Shown here: positions 44,522 to 54,100 of the stretch, in pieces
How the letters are laid out: every line of letters begins with the position of its first letter
How positions within the stretch are numbered: the stretch's first letter is position 1
Assembly: GCF_035317345.1 (NCBI RefSeq)
Contig: NZ_JAYKTU010000001.1
Source of the DNA: Cellvibrio fontiphilus
Lineage (GTDB): Bacteria > Pseudomonadota > Gammaproteobacteria > Pseudomonadales > Cellvibrionaceae
Direction: 5' to 3' (one strand)
Length of the DNA: 64,000 nt
Program-made: the position numbers and the translations under genes
The notes under the pieces: model-generated
Told to the model about the DNA's origin: nothing
Database searches by the model: none
Seen by the model: only the letters and a program-made list of their open reading frames with translations

Positions 44522-45750
44522 TGAAATTATTTATCCGAAACCTGTTAAGAAATAGCGCCTTCGTTTCCCGTTTAATTAGATTTCTTTTGAGCCTCCCTCT
44601 ACCAGTGTTGTTGGCTAGAAAGCTGATTTCTTTGTATCTTCAGAGTGAGAGTAGTCGCCCCTTACTTGAAAAATCAATTTTTAGATTTTTAGATTTTGTC
44701 TCTTTATTGCCTCCGAAAGATGAGGTGACTTTATCCAAAAGTGCAATTATCAAAGCTAATTATGGCGATGAGCGAGGTATAATTCTTGTTGGTTTCGAGC
44801 ATGAGCTTGATAATTTGCTATCGTGTCGATGTTCAGATGATGTGCTTTCTAAGTATGACATTTTGTTCATGCCTACTTGGCAGCCTTTTTATAGTGATTC
44901 TCTGCTCAGGGCTTTGAAAAAGGCAAGTGATAACTTATACATACTGCCATCTTCCGAGAATTGCTACTATAAAGCGTTTGCTTTACCGAATACTTTTAAA
45001 GCGCTGCCATTTCATGCGTCAAGTTGGGTTAATCCAAATCTCTATTATGTGGCTCCTGTGAAAGATATAGATATCTTAATGGTAGCCAATTTCTCTACTT
45101 ACAAAAGGCATTATTTACTTTTTGAGGCTCTTCGTGATCTGCCCAGTTCACTTAAGGTGGTTTTAGTTGGTCGTCCGTTAGCTGGGCGTACAGCCAAAGA
45201 CCTAATTGAAGAAGCTAGAGCGTATGGTGTAGATGGACGATTTGAATTAATTGAATCTGCAACTAATCAAGAAATTGTTGATTTCCTCGCAAGAGCGAAG
45301 CTTGTTCTCGGCTTAAGCGGGAGGGAGGGGTCTTACGTATCTCTCGCAGAAGCTTTGTTTGCTGGAGCTGCAGTAGGTGTATATGCTAATGCACACATAG
45401 GAACTAAAAGTTATATAAATCCTAGAACGGGCTTTCTGTATCAAAACGATGTTCCATTGTATAAACAAATTCAGCAATCTTTGGATGTAATTGAAACTCT
45501 GAATCCTAGGGGCTGGGCTGTTGAAAATATTTCAGCACATATAAACCTGCAAAGGTTAAACGATTTAATGAGGTTCAAAAAACACAAAGCATCTATACCT
45601 TGGACTGTCGATTGCTCACCATTTTATATACAAAGCTTTCAGGTCGAACCTTTTGGTGAGGGTTGGTCTGATGGGATCATGCAGGAGGTTAATCGATATA
45701 ATAAAATGGGCTTGAGATTTCGAGGTCAGTGCTTAAAAAGCACGGCATAA
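44521..45750 (+). CDS. Glycosyltransferase family 4-like protein
   Basis: 409 residues. The C-terminal donor domain is recognisable from DILMVANFSTYKRHYLLFEAL, LKVVLVGRPLAGR and GREGSYVSLAEALFAGAAVG, where the acidic pair of GT4 would lie. The N-terminal 100 residues are basic and hydrophobic and could associate with the membrane. ATG 44521 is chosen because GGAGA lies five bases upstream and its A is shared with the preceding TGA. AT-rich like its neighbours. Confidence 0.78.
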   Translation: MKLFIRNLLRNSAFVSRLIRFLLSLPLPVLLARKLISLYLQSESSRPLLEKSIFRFLDFVSLLPPKDEVTLSKSAIIKANYGDERGIILVGFEHELDNLLSCRCSDDVLSKYDILFMPTWQPFYSDSLLRALKKASDNLYILPSSENCYYKAFALPNTFKALPFHASSWVNPNLYYVAPVKDIDILMVANFSTYKRHYLLFEALRDLPSSLKVVLVGRPLAGRTAKDLIEEARAYGVDGRFELIESATNQEIVDFLARAKLVLGLSGREGSYVSLAEALFAGAAVGVYANAHIGTKSYINPRTGFLYQNDVPLYKQIQQSLDVIETLNPRGWAVENISAHINLQRLNDLMRFKKHKASIPWTVDCSPFYIQSFQVEPFGEGWSDGIMQEVNRYNKMGLRFRGQCLKSTA

Positions 45751-45836
45751 AAGCATGAGTTTCTTACCTAAAATATATATAAGCTAGAGATGGAATTCGA
45801 GCTAAACTCTTTATAGAGTAAATTCGGAGTCTAACC

Positions 45837-47174
45837 ATGAAATTAGATGCATTCAAAAAATTAATTACATACCTTTCAATAGTTTTTGTTTCTACGAATG
45901 TCTTTGCCCAAGAGCCAGTAATAGACGTCGTTGAAGGTGAATTAAAAAAGGGTGAGATTCTCACTATTAAAGGTAGTGGCTTTACACACAAGCTTCACCC
46001 GAAGCCGCTTTTATTCTGGCAGGCAGACGATGGAGAGAAACCTAGCCCATTGGGGAGAAAACTAAGCTGGGATGGCGTGTTTAATGGAGAGATTGTCGAT
46101 AAATCAATAACTCCAATTATTTCCCCAGGGTCTCAAAAAGCACTACGTTATGACTATAGTAGTGGCAGCGGGGCATTACTTGCTCGTGTTTCTTTTGAAT
46201 CTGACGACTTATATGTTTGGCGAAAACGTTATGATGATTTTGATCGTTCAAAGGATTTTGCTATTCGGACTCGCTACGTCAATTTGGAAAAATTAGGTTC
46301 TGTAAGTACACCCCAGCCCGGGATGCTAATGGCAAAGTCAGATAGAAGTCTATGGGGGCGAGTAATTGTTGCCGAAGTATCAACGTCTGACTCAGGAACT
46401 ATTTATTATTCTAATGAAGAGGGTAATCTTGCAAATAAAAGCGCTATCAGCAGTATGAAAACTGGCGATGTCATGTATTTTTTTGCTGATACCGATGTTG
46501 AATTGAAAACTCCTCTGCTCAGGGCGTTAAATAATGAGGGTGTGGGTGTTTTCCATACATTCAATCATAAAATTATACGGCTTTGGGGTAAAACAGGAAC
46601 TCACCTAAATAACAGTTACATTAGTTTGGACTCGGATGGCATGATGGTCAGTGAAAGAACACAGGTATCGTCTTTTTTCATGGCAGATTGGGACAGCAAA
46701 ATATCATCCGCTACAGAGCGCTGGGTGGTCGAAGAGTTTGAGTATCGCGCAGGCACGATAAATAATGCCGATGGTATCTTAAGATATTGGCAGGATCGAA
46801 CCAGTGCATGGGATGACAAGCGGTTTCGCTTCACAACTACCGAATTTCCAAATAAATATACCGAGGTTTTTCAGACGCAAGTTTCGAATGGAGCTTATCC
46901 CGGGTCGTATGAGTATTTTGATTCACTTTATATTGATGATTCTTGGCACAGGGTACTTGTTTGTGCGGAGTACACATGGTTTGCATGTAAGCAGCCTGAG
47001 ATTTTAATTCCGGTTGAATGGTCTGACTCAGAGATAAAAGTTGTTTTGCGGACTGGTTCTTTAGGTGAAAACGAAAGGTTTTATTTTTTTGTTGTGAATG
47101 GTGCGGGTTTGGTTAATAGTTTAGGGTTTTCTTCTTGCCCTAAATGCCCTGAACCCCCCTTTCAAGGAGAATAG
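45837..47174 (+). CDS. Exported protein of unknown function, paralog A (IPT-like plus lectin-like sandwich)
   Basis: 445 residues with a signal peptide cut after VFA (residue 24). The mature N-terminus (VVEGELKKGEILTIKGSGF) looks like an IPT/TIG-type Ig fold. A long beta-rich, Trp/Tyr-rich middle follows that looks like a concanavalin-A-type sandwich (RWVVEEFEYRAG, WQDRTSAWDD). The C-terminal segment has DSLYIDDSWHRVLVC and VEWSDSEIKVVLRTGSLGE. The same order of modules and similar end segments recur in the next gene, so the two are diverged tandem paralogs. No PEP-CTERM tail and no catalytic motif that I recognise. Possible exopolysaccharide-binding or -processing protein. It has its own ribosome site (GGAG) and is followed by a terminator. 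Confidence 0.75.
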   Translation: MKLDAFKKLITYLSIVFVSTNVFAQEPVIDVVEGELKKGEILTIKGSGFTHKLHPKPLLFWQADDGEKPSPLGRKLSWDGVFNGEIVDKSITPIISPGSQKALRYDYSSGSGALLARVSFESDDLYVWRKRYDDFDRSKDFAIRTRYVNLEKLGSVSTPQPGMLMAKSDRSLWGRVIVAEVSTSDSGTIYYSNEEGNLANKSAISSMKTGDVMYFFADTDVELKTPLLRALNNEGVGVFHTFNHKIIRLWGKTGTHLNNSYISLDSDGMMVSERTQVSSFFMADWDSKISSATERWVVEEFEYRAGTINNADGILRYWQDRTSAWDDKRFRFTTTEFPNKYTEVFQTQVSNGAYPGSYEYFDSLYIDDSWHRVLVCAEYTWFACKQPEILIPVEWSDSEIKVVLRTGSLGENERFYFFVVNGAGLVNSLGFSSCPKCPEPPFQGE

Positions 47175-47222
47175 GCCAAAAAATTGAAACTCAGCCGCGA
47201 TTTCTGAATAAAGTATTTTTTA

Positions 47223-47255
47223 AAATAAAGGCACAATGACGTGCCTTTATTTTTG
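47223..47255. terminator. Symmetrical hairpin terminator between the two exported paralogs
   Basis: A 12-bp perfect stem AAATAAAGGCAC / GTGCCTTTATTT with a six-base loop, followed by TTG. The A- and T-rich flanks allow function on either strand. It suggests the second paralog has its own promoter in the remaining 40 bases or is served by read-through. Confidence 0.8.
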
Positions 47256-47295
47256 ACATAAATAGCGTGTCACCTACTCAATACAAGGAATTCAT

Positions 47296-48576
47296 ATGAT
47301 TAGAGCATGCATATCAACCCTTCTCGCGATAGCCTCCTTACCCGTTTTTTCTCATTCATCGGTTGTTGTGAATAAAAACCTTGATTCGCGGGGTGTGGTT
47401 ACTGAAATAATTATTTCTGGCTCTGATTTCGGCACTAAAGCTGCTCCAGTTTTCTATGATCAGGTCGGTACTACTTATGAAAAAGGCATTCCGAATTCTT
47501 ATTTTAATAGTTTTTTGCCTGACCGCATGATTACACAGCAAGACACAATGGGAAATACCAGTTCCCCTTGGAGCAACTCTTATGGCTCACTATATATTCG
47601 AAATGACCCTGCAATAGTGCGAGGGCCAGCGACTGGTAAGTATTACAATGGCTTAGGGGTTAAAGTTAATCTTCAGAATCCTAGAGTTCATCCGCGCTCA
47701 GGTACACCGCAAGAATCAAAAAAAGTTTATATCAGTTGGTGGTTCCGCCAGCAAAATGAAACCCGCAATTATTTCCAGTTTGAGCTGAGCAATATTGATG
47801 CTGAATTCAACCCTAAAGAAGGTGATGAATTTACAGTTGATGCTGGAGCGCATTGGTCAGGAGTCACAACAGTCTATGGCCGTGTAATTGCCTACTATCC
47901 GGCAACTAAAATCCTGCATGCAAATTATTATGGTCAGTACAATACTAATCGGTTAACAGGGAACCGTTTAACGCTTAATGTGAGTAACAAGTCAGCAACC
48001 TTGGCGGTAAATACGCGTGGGCCTGGCTCTAACAAATATATACGTGTTTGGGAGAGTGATGGTACTGAGGGTACATTTAGGTCTTCATGGACTAACTCAC
48101 AGGTTTATCAAGCAGATCTTATAACATGGCCGCGCTCTAATGTTTTGCCTCGTGAATGGAATCATATGGAATATTTTGCAGATCAAACCAAGAATTATAT
48201 TAAAACCAAGGTGAATGGTGTTCTCGATATGGAGGGGACTTATACCACGCCATCTGATGTAGCAGGCCATTCGCCAACAATTGGCTTAATCGGTCAGGAC
48301 GTTACCCAAACTGAAATGCATCAGGAAATTTGGATGGATGATATCTATATGGATGGTTCATTCAAGCGAGTCGTGTTGGGTAATGCACCCAAGTATGCGG
48401 ATGTAACCCATCAAGAAGTCCAATTTTTTACCAGTTGGACGGATACTGAAATCAAGTTTTCGCCCTACTACGGATCATTGGATAGAAAGCTTCCCGCATA
48501 CATATACATTTTTTCAGAGGACGACGTACCCAATTCTGAGGGTATTGCCTTTGAAAGCCCTCCAAAAATGAATTAA
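47296..48576 (+). CDS. Exported protein of unknown function, paralog B
   Basis: 426 residues with a signal peptide cut near residue 20 (LPVFSHS). The plan is the same as paralog A: an Ig-like start with IISGSDFGTKAAPVF, then a lectin-like middle (KVYISWWFRQQNETRNYFQF, WNHMEYFADQTKNYIKTKVN). The end reads DDIYMDGSFKRVVLG ... TSWTDTEIKFSPYYGSLD, which aligns with paralog A. The middle resembles laminin-G/concanavalin-like folds often used for glycan binding. No enzyme motif seen. AAGGA precedes ATG, and a strong terminator follows, so it may be expressed separately from the glycosyltransferases. Confidence 0.78.
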   Translation: MIRACISTLLAIASLPVFSHSSVVVNKNLDSRGVVTEIIISGSDFGTKAAPVFYDQVGTTYEKGIPNSYFNSFLPDRMITQQDTMGNTSSPWSNSYGSLYIRNDPAIVRGPATGKYYNGLGVKVNLQNPRVHPRSGTPQESKKVYISWWFRQQNETRNYFQFELSNIDAEFNPKEGDEFTVDAGAHWSGVTTVYGRVIAYYPATKILHANYYGQYNTNRLTGNRLTLNVSNKSATLAVNTRGPGSNKYIRVWESDGTEGTFRSSWTNSQVYQADLITWPRSNVLPREWNHMEYFADQTKNYIKTKVNGVLDMEGTYTTPSDVAGHSPTIGLIGQDVTQTEMHQEIWMDDIYMDGSFKRVVLGNAPKYADVTHQEVQFFTSWTDTEIKFSPYYGSLDRKLPAYIYIFSEDDVPNSEGIAFESPPKMN

Positions 48577-48577
48577 T

Positions 48578-48608
48578 AAAAAAAAGCCCCTGATCCGGGG
48601 CTTTTTTA
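48578..48608 (+). terminator. Rho-independent terminator after paralog B
   Basis: A-tract, stem GCCCC / GGGGC with loop TGATCC, then six T. Starts directly after the stop codon. It separates the exported paralogs from the next glycosyltransferase operon. Confidence 0.88.
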
Positions 48609-48708
48609 TTGTCTGTGCCAAGCCCCATTTCCCAGCTATGTAATGTAAGCAACCACCTATTTTGCTAAGATGCGCGCCTATTCTCGAGTTCGGAAAGGAT
48701 TAGGCAGC

Positions 48709-49602
48709 ATGAGTTACACTCCCGGTCTGGTATCGGTATTAATTCCTCTTTTTAATCGCGCCAAATATATTCAGGAAACGATTAATTCTGCGTTGTCGCA
48801 GGAATATGACAACCTTGAAATCATCGTGGTGGATGATGGTTCTACTGACGGTGGTGATAAGTTGGTAGAAGCCTTTTTCGACACAGGGCGAGTGCAATTG
48901 TTTCGTCATGCTGGCGGGGCTAATCGCGGTCAATCCATTTCACTCAATGTGGCACTGTCCAAAGCGCGTGGTGAGTACATCGCTGTGCTTGATAGTGATG
49001 ACATATTTCTCCCTAACAAATTAAAAGACCAGGTTGGCTTCCTGCAGGCCAACCCTGATGTGGGATTGGTCTATGGCATGGGGTTTGGTGTTGATGCGGC
49101 GGGCAAACAGATTTACAACATTCTCTCTGAAAAACACACCGAAACTAACGACCCGAATCGCATACTGTTAGATTGCTATTTTCACTTGCCCGTTGGCTCC
49201 CTGGTGCGCAAGTCTGTTTACGATCAGGTGGGTGGGTTTGATGAGTCACTTCGTGCTGGTCAGGATCACGACATGCAAGTGCGCATGGCAGAAGTGACCC
49301 GCTTTGGTTTTTTGCCGGTGCGAGTTTACTGCTATCGCCGTCATGGAGAATCCATTAGCCACCAGGGGCTGGAGCGCCGCTGGCGCAACGCGCTGATTAT
49401 TCTGAACAAAGCAATAAATCGTTATCCCTACAGTAAGGGCACTATTCGTAAGCGTCGCGCAGTTATCAATTTCCGTTTGGCGCAAGCGCTGTTGCAGAGC
49501 AAAAAATCCTATTGGGAAGCCGGGTGGCGCTTTTTGTACGCGGGCTTGTTGGATCCAGCGCGAGCAATTGCTGTTGTTACAGGGAAGGAAAAAGTCAGAT
49601 GA
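48709..49602 (+). CDS. Glycosyltransferase family 2
   Basis: 297 residues, GT-A fold. N-terminal VSVLIPLFNRAKYIQETI, VVDDGSTDGG, and the metal-binding VLDSDDIFLP. The later GLRAGQDHD-like segment (SLRAGQDHDMQVRMAE) holds the second acidic site. ATG 48709 has AAAGGA upstream and gives the usual N-terminus; the frame opens at 48670. It heads a coupled run of GT2, GT4, deacetylase, Wzy, GT4 and Wzx, each overlapping or nearly touching the next. Confidence 0.9.
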   Translation: MSYTPGLVSVLIPLFNRAKYIQETINSALSQEYDNLEIIVVDDGSTDGGDKLVEAFFDTGRVQLFRHAGGANRGQSISLNVALSKARGEYIAVLDSDDIFLPNKLKDQVGFLQANPDVGLVYGMGFGVDAAGKQIYNILSEKHTETNDPNRILLDCYFHLPVGSLVRKSVYDQVGGFDESLRAGQDHDMQVRMAEVTRFGFLPVRVYCYRRHGESISHQGLERRWRNALIILNKAINRYPYSKGTIRKRRAVINFRLAQALLQSKKSYWEAGWRFLYAGLLDPARAIAVVTGKEKVR

Positions 49603-50699
49603 AGATTTTGTTAGTCATAGACAGGCTTACCAATCCCCATGCCGGAACCGAGGGCCAATTTTTACTGTTAATCAAGTTGTTGCAACAGGCAGGGTGTGAG
49701 CTACGGGTTTTGATATTGGCTGACAGCGAATGGCTGCGCGCCAATCCTTTGCCATGCGCAACAAGTATTGTTGGCTCATCTTCGGTGAAATCCTTAAAAA
49801 CCTGGTGGCGAATCTATCGGGTGGCGCGTCAGGCAAAGGCAGATGGTTTCGATCTGGCGCATATTTTCTTTAACGACGCTTCGGTGATATGCCCGCCTAT
49901 GTTTGCTTTGGCAGGCATCAAATCCATTATTTCCCGTCGTGATATGGGTTTTTGGTATACACCCATGTATCGCAAGCTGCTCCCCTTGACTGGCAAATAC
50001 GTTGCTTGTGCGCTGAGTAACAGCCGTGCTGTTGCAGAAGTTACCGGCGCTGTAGAGCGTATTCCCGCAGCAAAACTCAGAGTCATTTATAACGGTTTTA
50101 ACAGAAGTTTTAATTCGTCAGCCAGCATTCCTGAATTGGAATCCTTGCGGGCGACAGGTGCACAGATTTTTGGTCTGGTTGCCAATATTCGCCCTATAAA
50201 GCGTATGCAAGACGCGATTAGTGCATTGGCCCGGTTGGACCTTAATCACAATCCACACCTGGTGATAATTGGTGCTGGTGATGCCACTGAGTTGACGTCG
50301 CTTGCCAGCCAACTGGGTGTAGGTGAGCGAGTGCATTTTTTAGGTTCACGCAGTGATATTCCTGAGTGTTTGCAGTACCTATGCGCAGGACTTTTGTGTT
50401 CCGAATCCGAAGGTTTTTCCAATGCGATTGTCGAATACCAGTTTGCCGGGTTACCCGTCATTTGCAGTCGCACTGGTGGCAACCCGGAGGCTGTCAGCCA
50501 CGGCGAAACAGGGTGGTTGTATGAAGTGGGTGATGTGCCTGCATTAAGTGCAGCAATGGCCAGTGTATTACAGGAACCAGAGCGCGCCGCCGCTATGGGG
50601 GCTGCAGCCAAACAACAAGCTGAGTCGCGTTATACCGTCAGCGCCATGTTGAATCAGCATCTTGCGCTTTATCGTGAACTAACAGGAGCAGTGCAATGA
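49599..50699 (+). CDS. Glycosyltransferase family 4
   Basis: 366 residues, GT-B. N-terminal ILLVIDRLTNPHAGTEGQ is the glycine-rich acceptor loop; the donor domain has VANIRPIKRMQDAI, VHFLGSRSDIPECL and SESEGFSNAIVEYQFAGLPV with the E-x7-E pair. ATG 49599 overlaps the GT2 stop as ATGA and has GGAAGGA upstream. It ends in an ATGA overlap with the deacetylase. Confidence 0.92.
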   Translation: MKILLVIDRLTNPHAGTEGQFLLLIKLLQQAGCELRVLILADSEWLRANPLPCATSIVGSSSVKSLKTWWRIYRVARQAKADGFDLAHIFFNDASVICPPMFALAGIKSIISRRDMGFWYTPMYRKLLPLTGKYVACALSNSRAVAEVTGAVERIPAAKLRVIYNGFNRSFNSSASIPELESLRATGAQIFGLVANIRPIKRMQDAISALARLDLNHNPHLVIIGAGDATELTSLASQLGVGERVHFLGSRSDIPECLQYLCAGLLCSESEGFSNAIVEYQFAGLPVICSRTGGNPEAVSHGETGWLYEVGDVPALSAAMASVLQEPERAAAMGAAAKQQAESRYTVSAMLNQHLALYRELTGAVQ

Positions 50700-51691
50700 A
50701 ATCTGCCGTAATTGAATTGGCGGGCAAATTAGGCGGCTATCAGTTGGCGCGTTTGCTCACGCGCAAGCAACCAAAAATTTTGATGTATCACCGTTTTTCA
50801 GCAGAAAAAAAAGGCCATGAAGTTACCGCTGCTACTTTCGAGCAACAACTGCGCTTGATAAAAAAATATTTTCAACCCATGACCCTTGCAAATCTGGCGC
50901 TTGCTATTCAAAAAAATGGTACTGCACCTGCAAATGCAGTGGTGATTACGGTGGATGATGGCTATAGGGATTTTTACGAAGTGGCCTATCCACTATTAAA
51001 TCGCTATCAAGTGCCTGCCACTTTTTTTGTGACTACCGGGTTTGTAAATCAGGATTTATGGCTCTGGCCTGATCAGGTGTTGTGGTTACTGCGCAATCGC
51101 CCGCGTGCCGAGGGTAGTCTGCAGGTGGGTGATAAAACATTTGATTTGACCCAACCAGTAAAACAATTGTGGTGGCCATTAGTGTTGCACTTGTTAAATG
51201 TTGCCAACGCCATTCGCCTTAATGCCATTGCTGAGCTGGCGCAGCGTTCAGGTGTGGTTTTACCTTCAACCGCGCCAGAAGAGTTTGCCGCAGTAAATTG
51301 GGAGCAGTTACGTGAAATGCAACAGCACGGAATAGAGATAGGCGGCCATACACGTTCCCATCCTTCGCTTGGGCACATGCCTGTGCTGGAGGCGCAACAA
51401 GAAATCGAGACGAGTTTTAATGACCTTTGCCAGCATCTGGGTGAGCAGCAGCGAACCTTCTGTTATCCCAATGGCCAGCCTGCAGACTACTCTGAGGATA
51501 TTAAAAAAATAGTTTCCCAATCTGGTTTCCTTGCTGCTGTGACAGCTTATTCAGACAGGTTTAATACGGATATCCCTTGGGCTTGGCGGCGTTTTGTGGG
51601 CTGTGAGGAGACGTTCCAGTTTAATAAATCTCTTTTCGGTGTAGAGCATTTAGGTAATCGGCTGCGTGGTACAACGCGCTGCAATTATTAG
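50696..51691 (+). CDS. Polysaccharide deacetylase family protein (NodB fold)
   Basis: 331 residues. Motif 1 VITVDDGYRDFYEVAYPLL (DD) near residues 82-100, VPATFFVTTGF, and motif 2 GGHTRSHPSLGHM (HxxxH) near 222-234 are present. A late FCYPNGQPADYSE matches the arginine/tyrosine motif region. An insert between motifs 1 and 2 makes it longer than minimal NodB domains. No signal peptide, so it probably acts on a cytoplasmic lipid-linked intermediate. This is the second deacetylase of the region; it is unlike the exosortase-type one at 27648. Confidence 0.9.
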   Translation: MKSAVIELAGKLGGYQLARLLTRKQPKILMYHRFSAEKKGHEVTAATFEQQLRLIKKYFQPMTLANLALAIQKNGTAPANAVVITVDDGYRDFYEVAYPLLNRYQVPATFFVTTGFVNQDLWLWPDQVLWLLRNRPRAEGSLQVGDKTFDLTQPVKQLWWPLVLHLLNVANAIRLNAIAELAQRSGVVLPSTAPEEFAAVNWEQLREMQQHGIEIGGHTRSHPSLGHMPVLEAQQEIETSFNDLCQHLGEQQRTFCYPNGQPADYSEDIKKIVSQSGFLAAVTAYSDRFNTDIPWAWRRFVGCEETFQFNKSLFGVEHLGNRLRGTTRCNY

Positions 51692-51701
51692 GCGGTGACT
51701 C

Positions 51702-52988
51702 GTGAGTACTATGCTAAAAGCACCCAACCCTGTTGGTAAATACGGTGCCAAGCTGGTATGTGTATCCAGCTTCACTTTTTTCATGTTTGTTCTCTATCAG
51801 CTGTTTTTCTTTCTGAATATTCCCCAGCGTATTAGTGGTATTGGCGTGCTTAGGCCGACGGTATTACTGTTTTTAGTTGTCAGTATTTTGTTGATAGTAC
51901 AAAGGGATAAGCTAGCTCACAAATTTAATCAGCCAATTTTTAAAGCATTTAGTGCTTTTTTGATTGTATTAATTGTTACCTTACCATTTGTAACTTACCC
52001 CGGTAGTGTGCTCAGAACCAATCTGCAAATATTTATTAAAGCGATTGTTTTCCTCTACTTCTGTGCGCTGATTTTGGACACAGAAAAGCGATTAAAAATT
52101 TCGCTTTTTATTTTTGTTGCCTGCCAGGTCTTTCGTGTACTGGAGCCGCTCTTTTTAAATATCACCACAGGCTATTGGGGTAGCTCTACCTATATGGGTG
52201 GTGGTGAATTTGCCAATCGATTATCCGGTGCGCCAGCGGATGTCATTAACCCCAATGAATTGGGGTTTGTAATTGTTACAGCCATTCCATTTTTACATTA
52301 TTTTCTACTGCCGCGCGGCTGGATCAGCAAGTTGCTTTATTTTGGTTTACTAGCGTTATTGCTCTATGCACTGATCCTAACCATGTCTCGCGGTGCGTTT
52401 CTGGCGCTGATTGTTGTTGGTTGGTTTGTATTTAAGGAAAGTAAGCGGAAGATACTGCTGATTTGTTTTGGAGTTGTCGGTGTTATGGCGGCACTGAGTG
52501 TAATGAACGATACCCAGCGCGAACGATATTTATCTCTCTTTTCTTCCGATACTAAACAATCTGCAAGTGCGGAAGGGCGCATAAACGGCATAATCAAAGA
52601 GTTTGAGCTTGGTTTGAAGCGCCCGATTTTTGGTTTTGGTTTGGGCACTACGCCTGAAGCAAAGTATCACAATTTAGGGCATAAGCAGGCGAGCCACACT
52701 ATGTATGGCGAACTCTTGATTGAAGTGGGTATCGTCGGTATGTACTTTTTTTTACGCTTTATTATTGCGATTCGGCGGCAATTAACAGCGGGCATAGTGA
52801 GTGCAGAAACCTGCAGTGATTTTTATAAAACGCTATTTAAAATTTGTAATGTGGTCTTTTGGATGTTTGTGGTTTACAGCATTAACTACTGGGGGTTAAG
52901 CCAATATTACTGGTATAACCTAGCCGGTATTGTAATAGCGGCGTCCATATTGATGAATATGAATAAAATCAAGGAATCAAACGCGTGA
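51702..52988 (+). CDS. wzy: O-antigen polymerase/ligase-family protein (Wzy-like)
   Basis: 428 residues with about eleven membrane helices and a large loop containing DVINPNELGFVIV. The Wzy_C-type segment LTMSRGAFLALIVVGWF and a following loop with GFGLGTTPE and HTMYGELLIEVGIVG are typical of O-antigen ligase/polymerase proteins. In a locus with Wzx and a priming transferase the polymerase role is more likely than ligase. GTG 51702 is used; ATG 51711 is in frame. It overlaps the next gene by 4 bases. Confidence 0.85.
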   Translation: MSTMLKAPNPVGKYGAKLVCVSSFTFFMFVLYQLFFFLNIPQRISGIGVLRPTVLLFLVVSILLIVQRDKLAHKFNQPIFKAFSAFLIVLIVTLPFVTYPGSVLRTNLQIFIKAIVFLYFCALILDTEKRLKISLFIFVACQVFRVLEPLFLNITTGYWGSSTYMGGGEFANRLSGAPADVINPNELGFVIVTAIPFLHYFLLPRGWISKLLYFGLLALLLYALILTMSRGAFLALIVVGWFVFKESKRKILLICFGVVGVMAALSVMNDTQRERYLSLFSSDTKQSASAEGRINGIIKEFELGLKRPIFGFGLGTTPEAKYHNLGHKQASHTMYGELLIEVGIVGMYFFLRFIIAIRRQLTAGIVSAETCSDFYKTLFKICNVVFWMFVVYSINYWGLSQYYWYNLAGIVIAASILMNMNKIKESNA

Positions 52989-54100
52989 AAATATTATTGG
53001 TGGCGCGCTATCCAGTGGGCGGAATAAAAACCTACTTTCGTTACATCTATGGTTGTGAGGTGTTTAAAAACGCTGAAATTTCTTTGATTGCACCAGAGGA
53101 CGGCTTGGCTGATTTCCTTAATACGCAACTTCCACAAGGGCGCATAACTTTGCTGCCGGTAGCAGGCGATGGGGCCTCGATTAAAGCCAGATTAAAAACA
53201 GAATTGGCCAAGGGTAATTACGATCTGGTGCATTCGCATGGTTTTTCTGCGTCTTTTTTTGTACAACAAGTTATGTGGTTTAAGAAAACCCCTCATTTAA
53301 TGACTGCCCATGATGTATTTTTGCCTAATACGTTTACAGGTTTTAGTGGTTTCTTAAAAAAACTGGCCATGCGTTGGTTGCTGGGGTCGGTTTCCAAAGT
53401 TCTATCAGTATCGGAAGATGCACGGAATAATATTTTTGAGTATTTTCCCCATTTGCCTGCACAACAAGTGAAGAATATTACCAATGGCATAGATACAGAT
53501 TTTTTCTCTAAAGGAGTCGCACGTAACTTGCGCGCAGAGCTAGAGATAGGAGATCGGCCAATTATTGGTTTTTTTGGTCGATTCATGGCGCAGAAGGGAT
53601 TTCGCCAAATTGTTCAAGCAATTGAAATTTTAGTGAAGCGGTCGCCTGCGGCTGTGCAGCCCTTGGTGCTGACTTTCGGCTGGGGTGGTTTTATTCGGGA
53701 GGACTTCGCTTTAATTGAATCCAAGGGTTTAAAAGATTATTTCATGCAGCTGCCCGGCACAAATGATATGCCGGCGGCAATTCGTGGTGTTGATCTAGTG
53801 GTAATGCCTTCGCGCTGGGAGGCTTGCCCATTGCTTCCTATGGAAGTATTAAGTTGTGGTGTGCCTATTATTGGAACAGATTGTGTCGGTTTGCGTGAGG
53901 TGCTCGCGGGTACGCCTGCCAAAGTTATTGCTGTCGGCGATGCTGGACAATTAGCCGCTGCTATAACAGCGCAGTTACAAGAAGGTAGTTCGCAATTTAT
54001 AGCGTATCAGCCGAAAGCTCTTAAGCGCTTCTCTGCGGCGAGTCACTCACTAGCCCTCTATGAATTCTATAAATCAATTTCAGGTGCTAGTAGAAAATGA
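52985..54100 (+). CDS. Glycosyltransferase family 4
   Basis: 371 residues, GT-B. N-terminal ILLVARYPVGGIKTYFRYIY, central LVHSHGFSASFFVQ and SVSEDARNNIFEYF, donor domain IIGFFGRFMAQKGFRQIVQ and PSRWEACPLLPMEVLSCGVPI. The E-x7-E pair is E...E in EACPLLPMEV. GTG start at 52985 overlaps the Wzy stop and is coupled on to the flippase gene by ATGA. Confidence 0.92.
   Translation: MKILLVARYPVGGIKTYFRYIYGCEVFKNAEISLIAPEDGLADFLNTQLPQGRITLLPVAGDGASIKARLKTELAKGNYDLVHSHGFSASFFVQQVMWFKKTPHLMTAHDVFLPNTFTGFSGFLKKLAMRWLLGSVSKVLSVSEDARNNIFEYFPHLPAQQVKNITNGIDTDFFSKGVARNLRAELEIGDRPIIGFFGRFMAQKGFRQIVQAIEILVKRSPAAVQPLVLTFGWGGFIREDFALIESKGLKDYFMQLPGTNDMPAAIRGVDLVVMPSRWEACPLLPMEVLSCGVPIIGTDCVGLREVLAGTPAKVIAVGDAGQLAAAITAQLQEGSSQFIAYQPKALKRFSAASHSLALYEFYKSISGASRK

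Noticed and set aside
47223..47255. GG-N-GC pattern resembling a sigma-54 promoter before paralog B
   Set aside because: The spacing is 11 rather than 10 and the bases belong to a perfect terminator stem.
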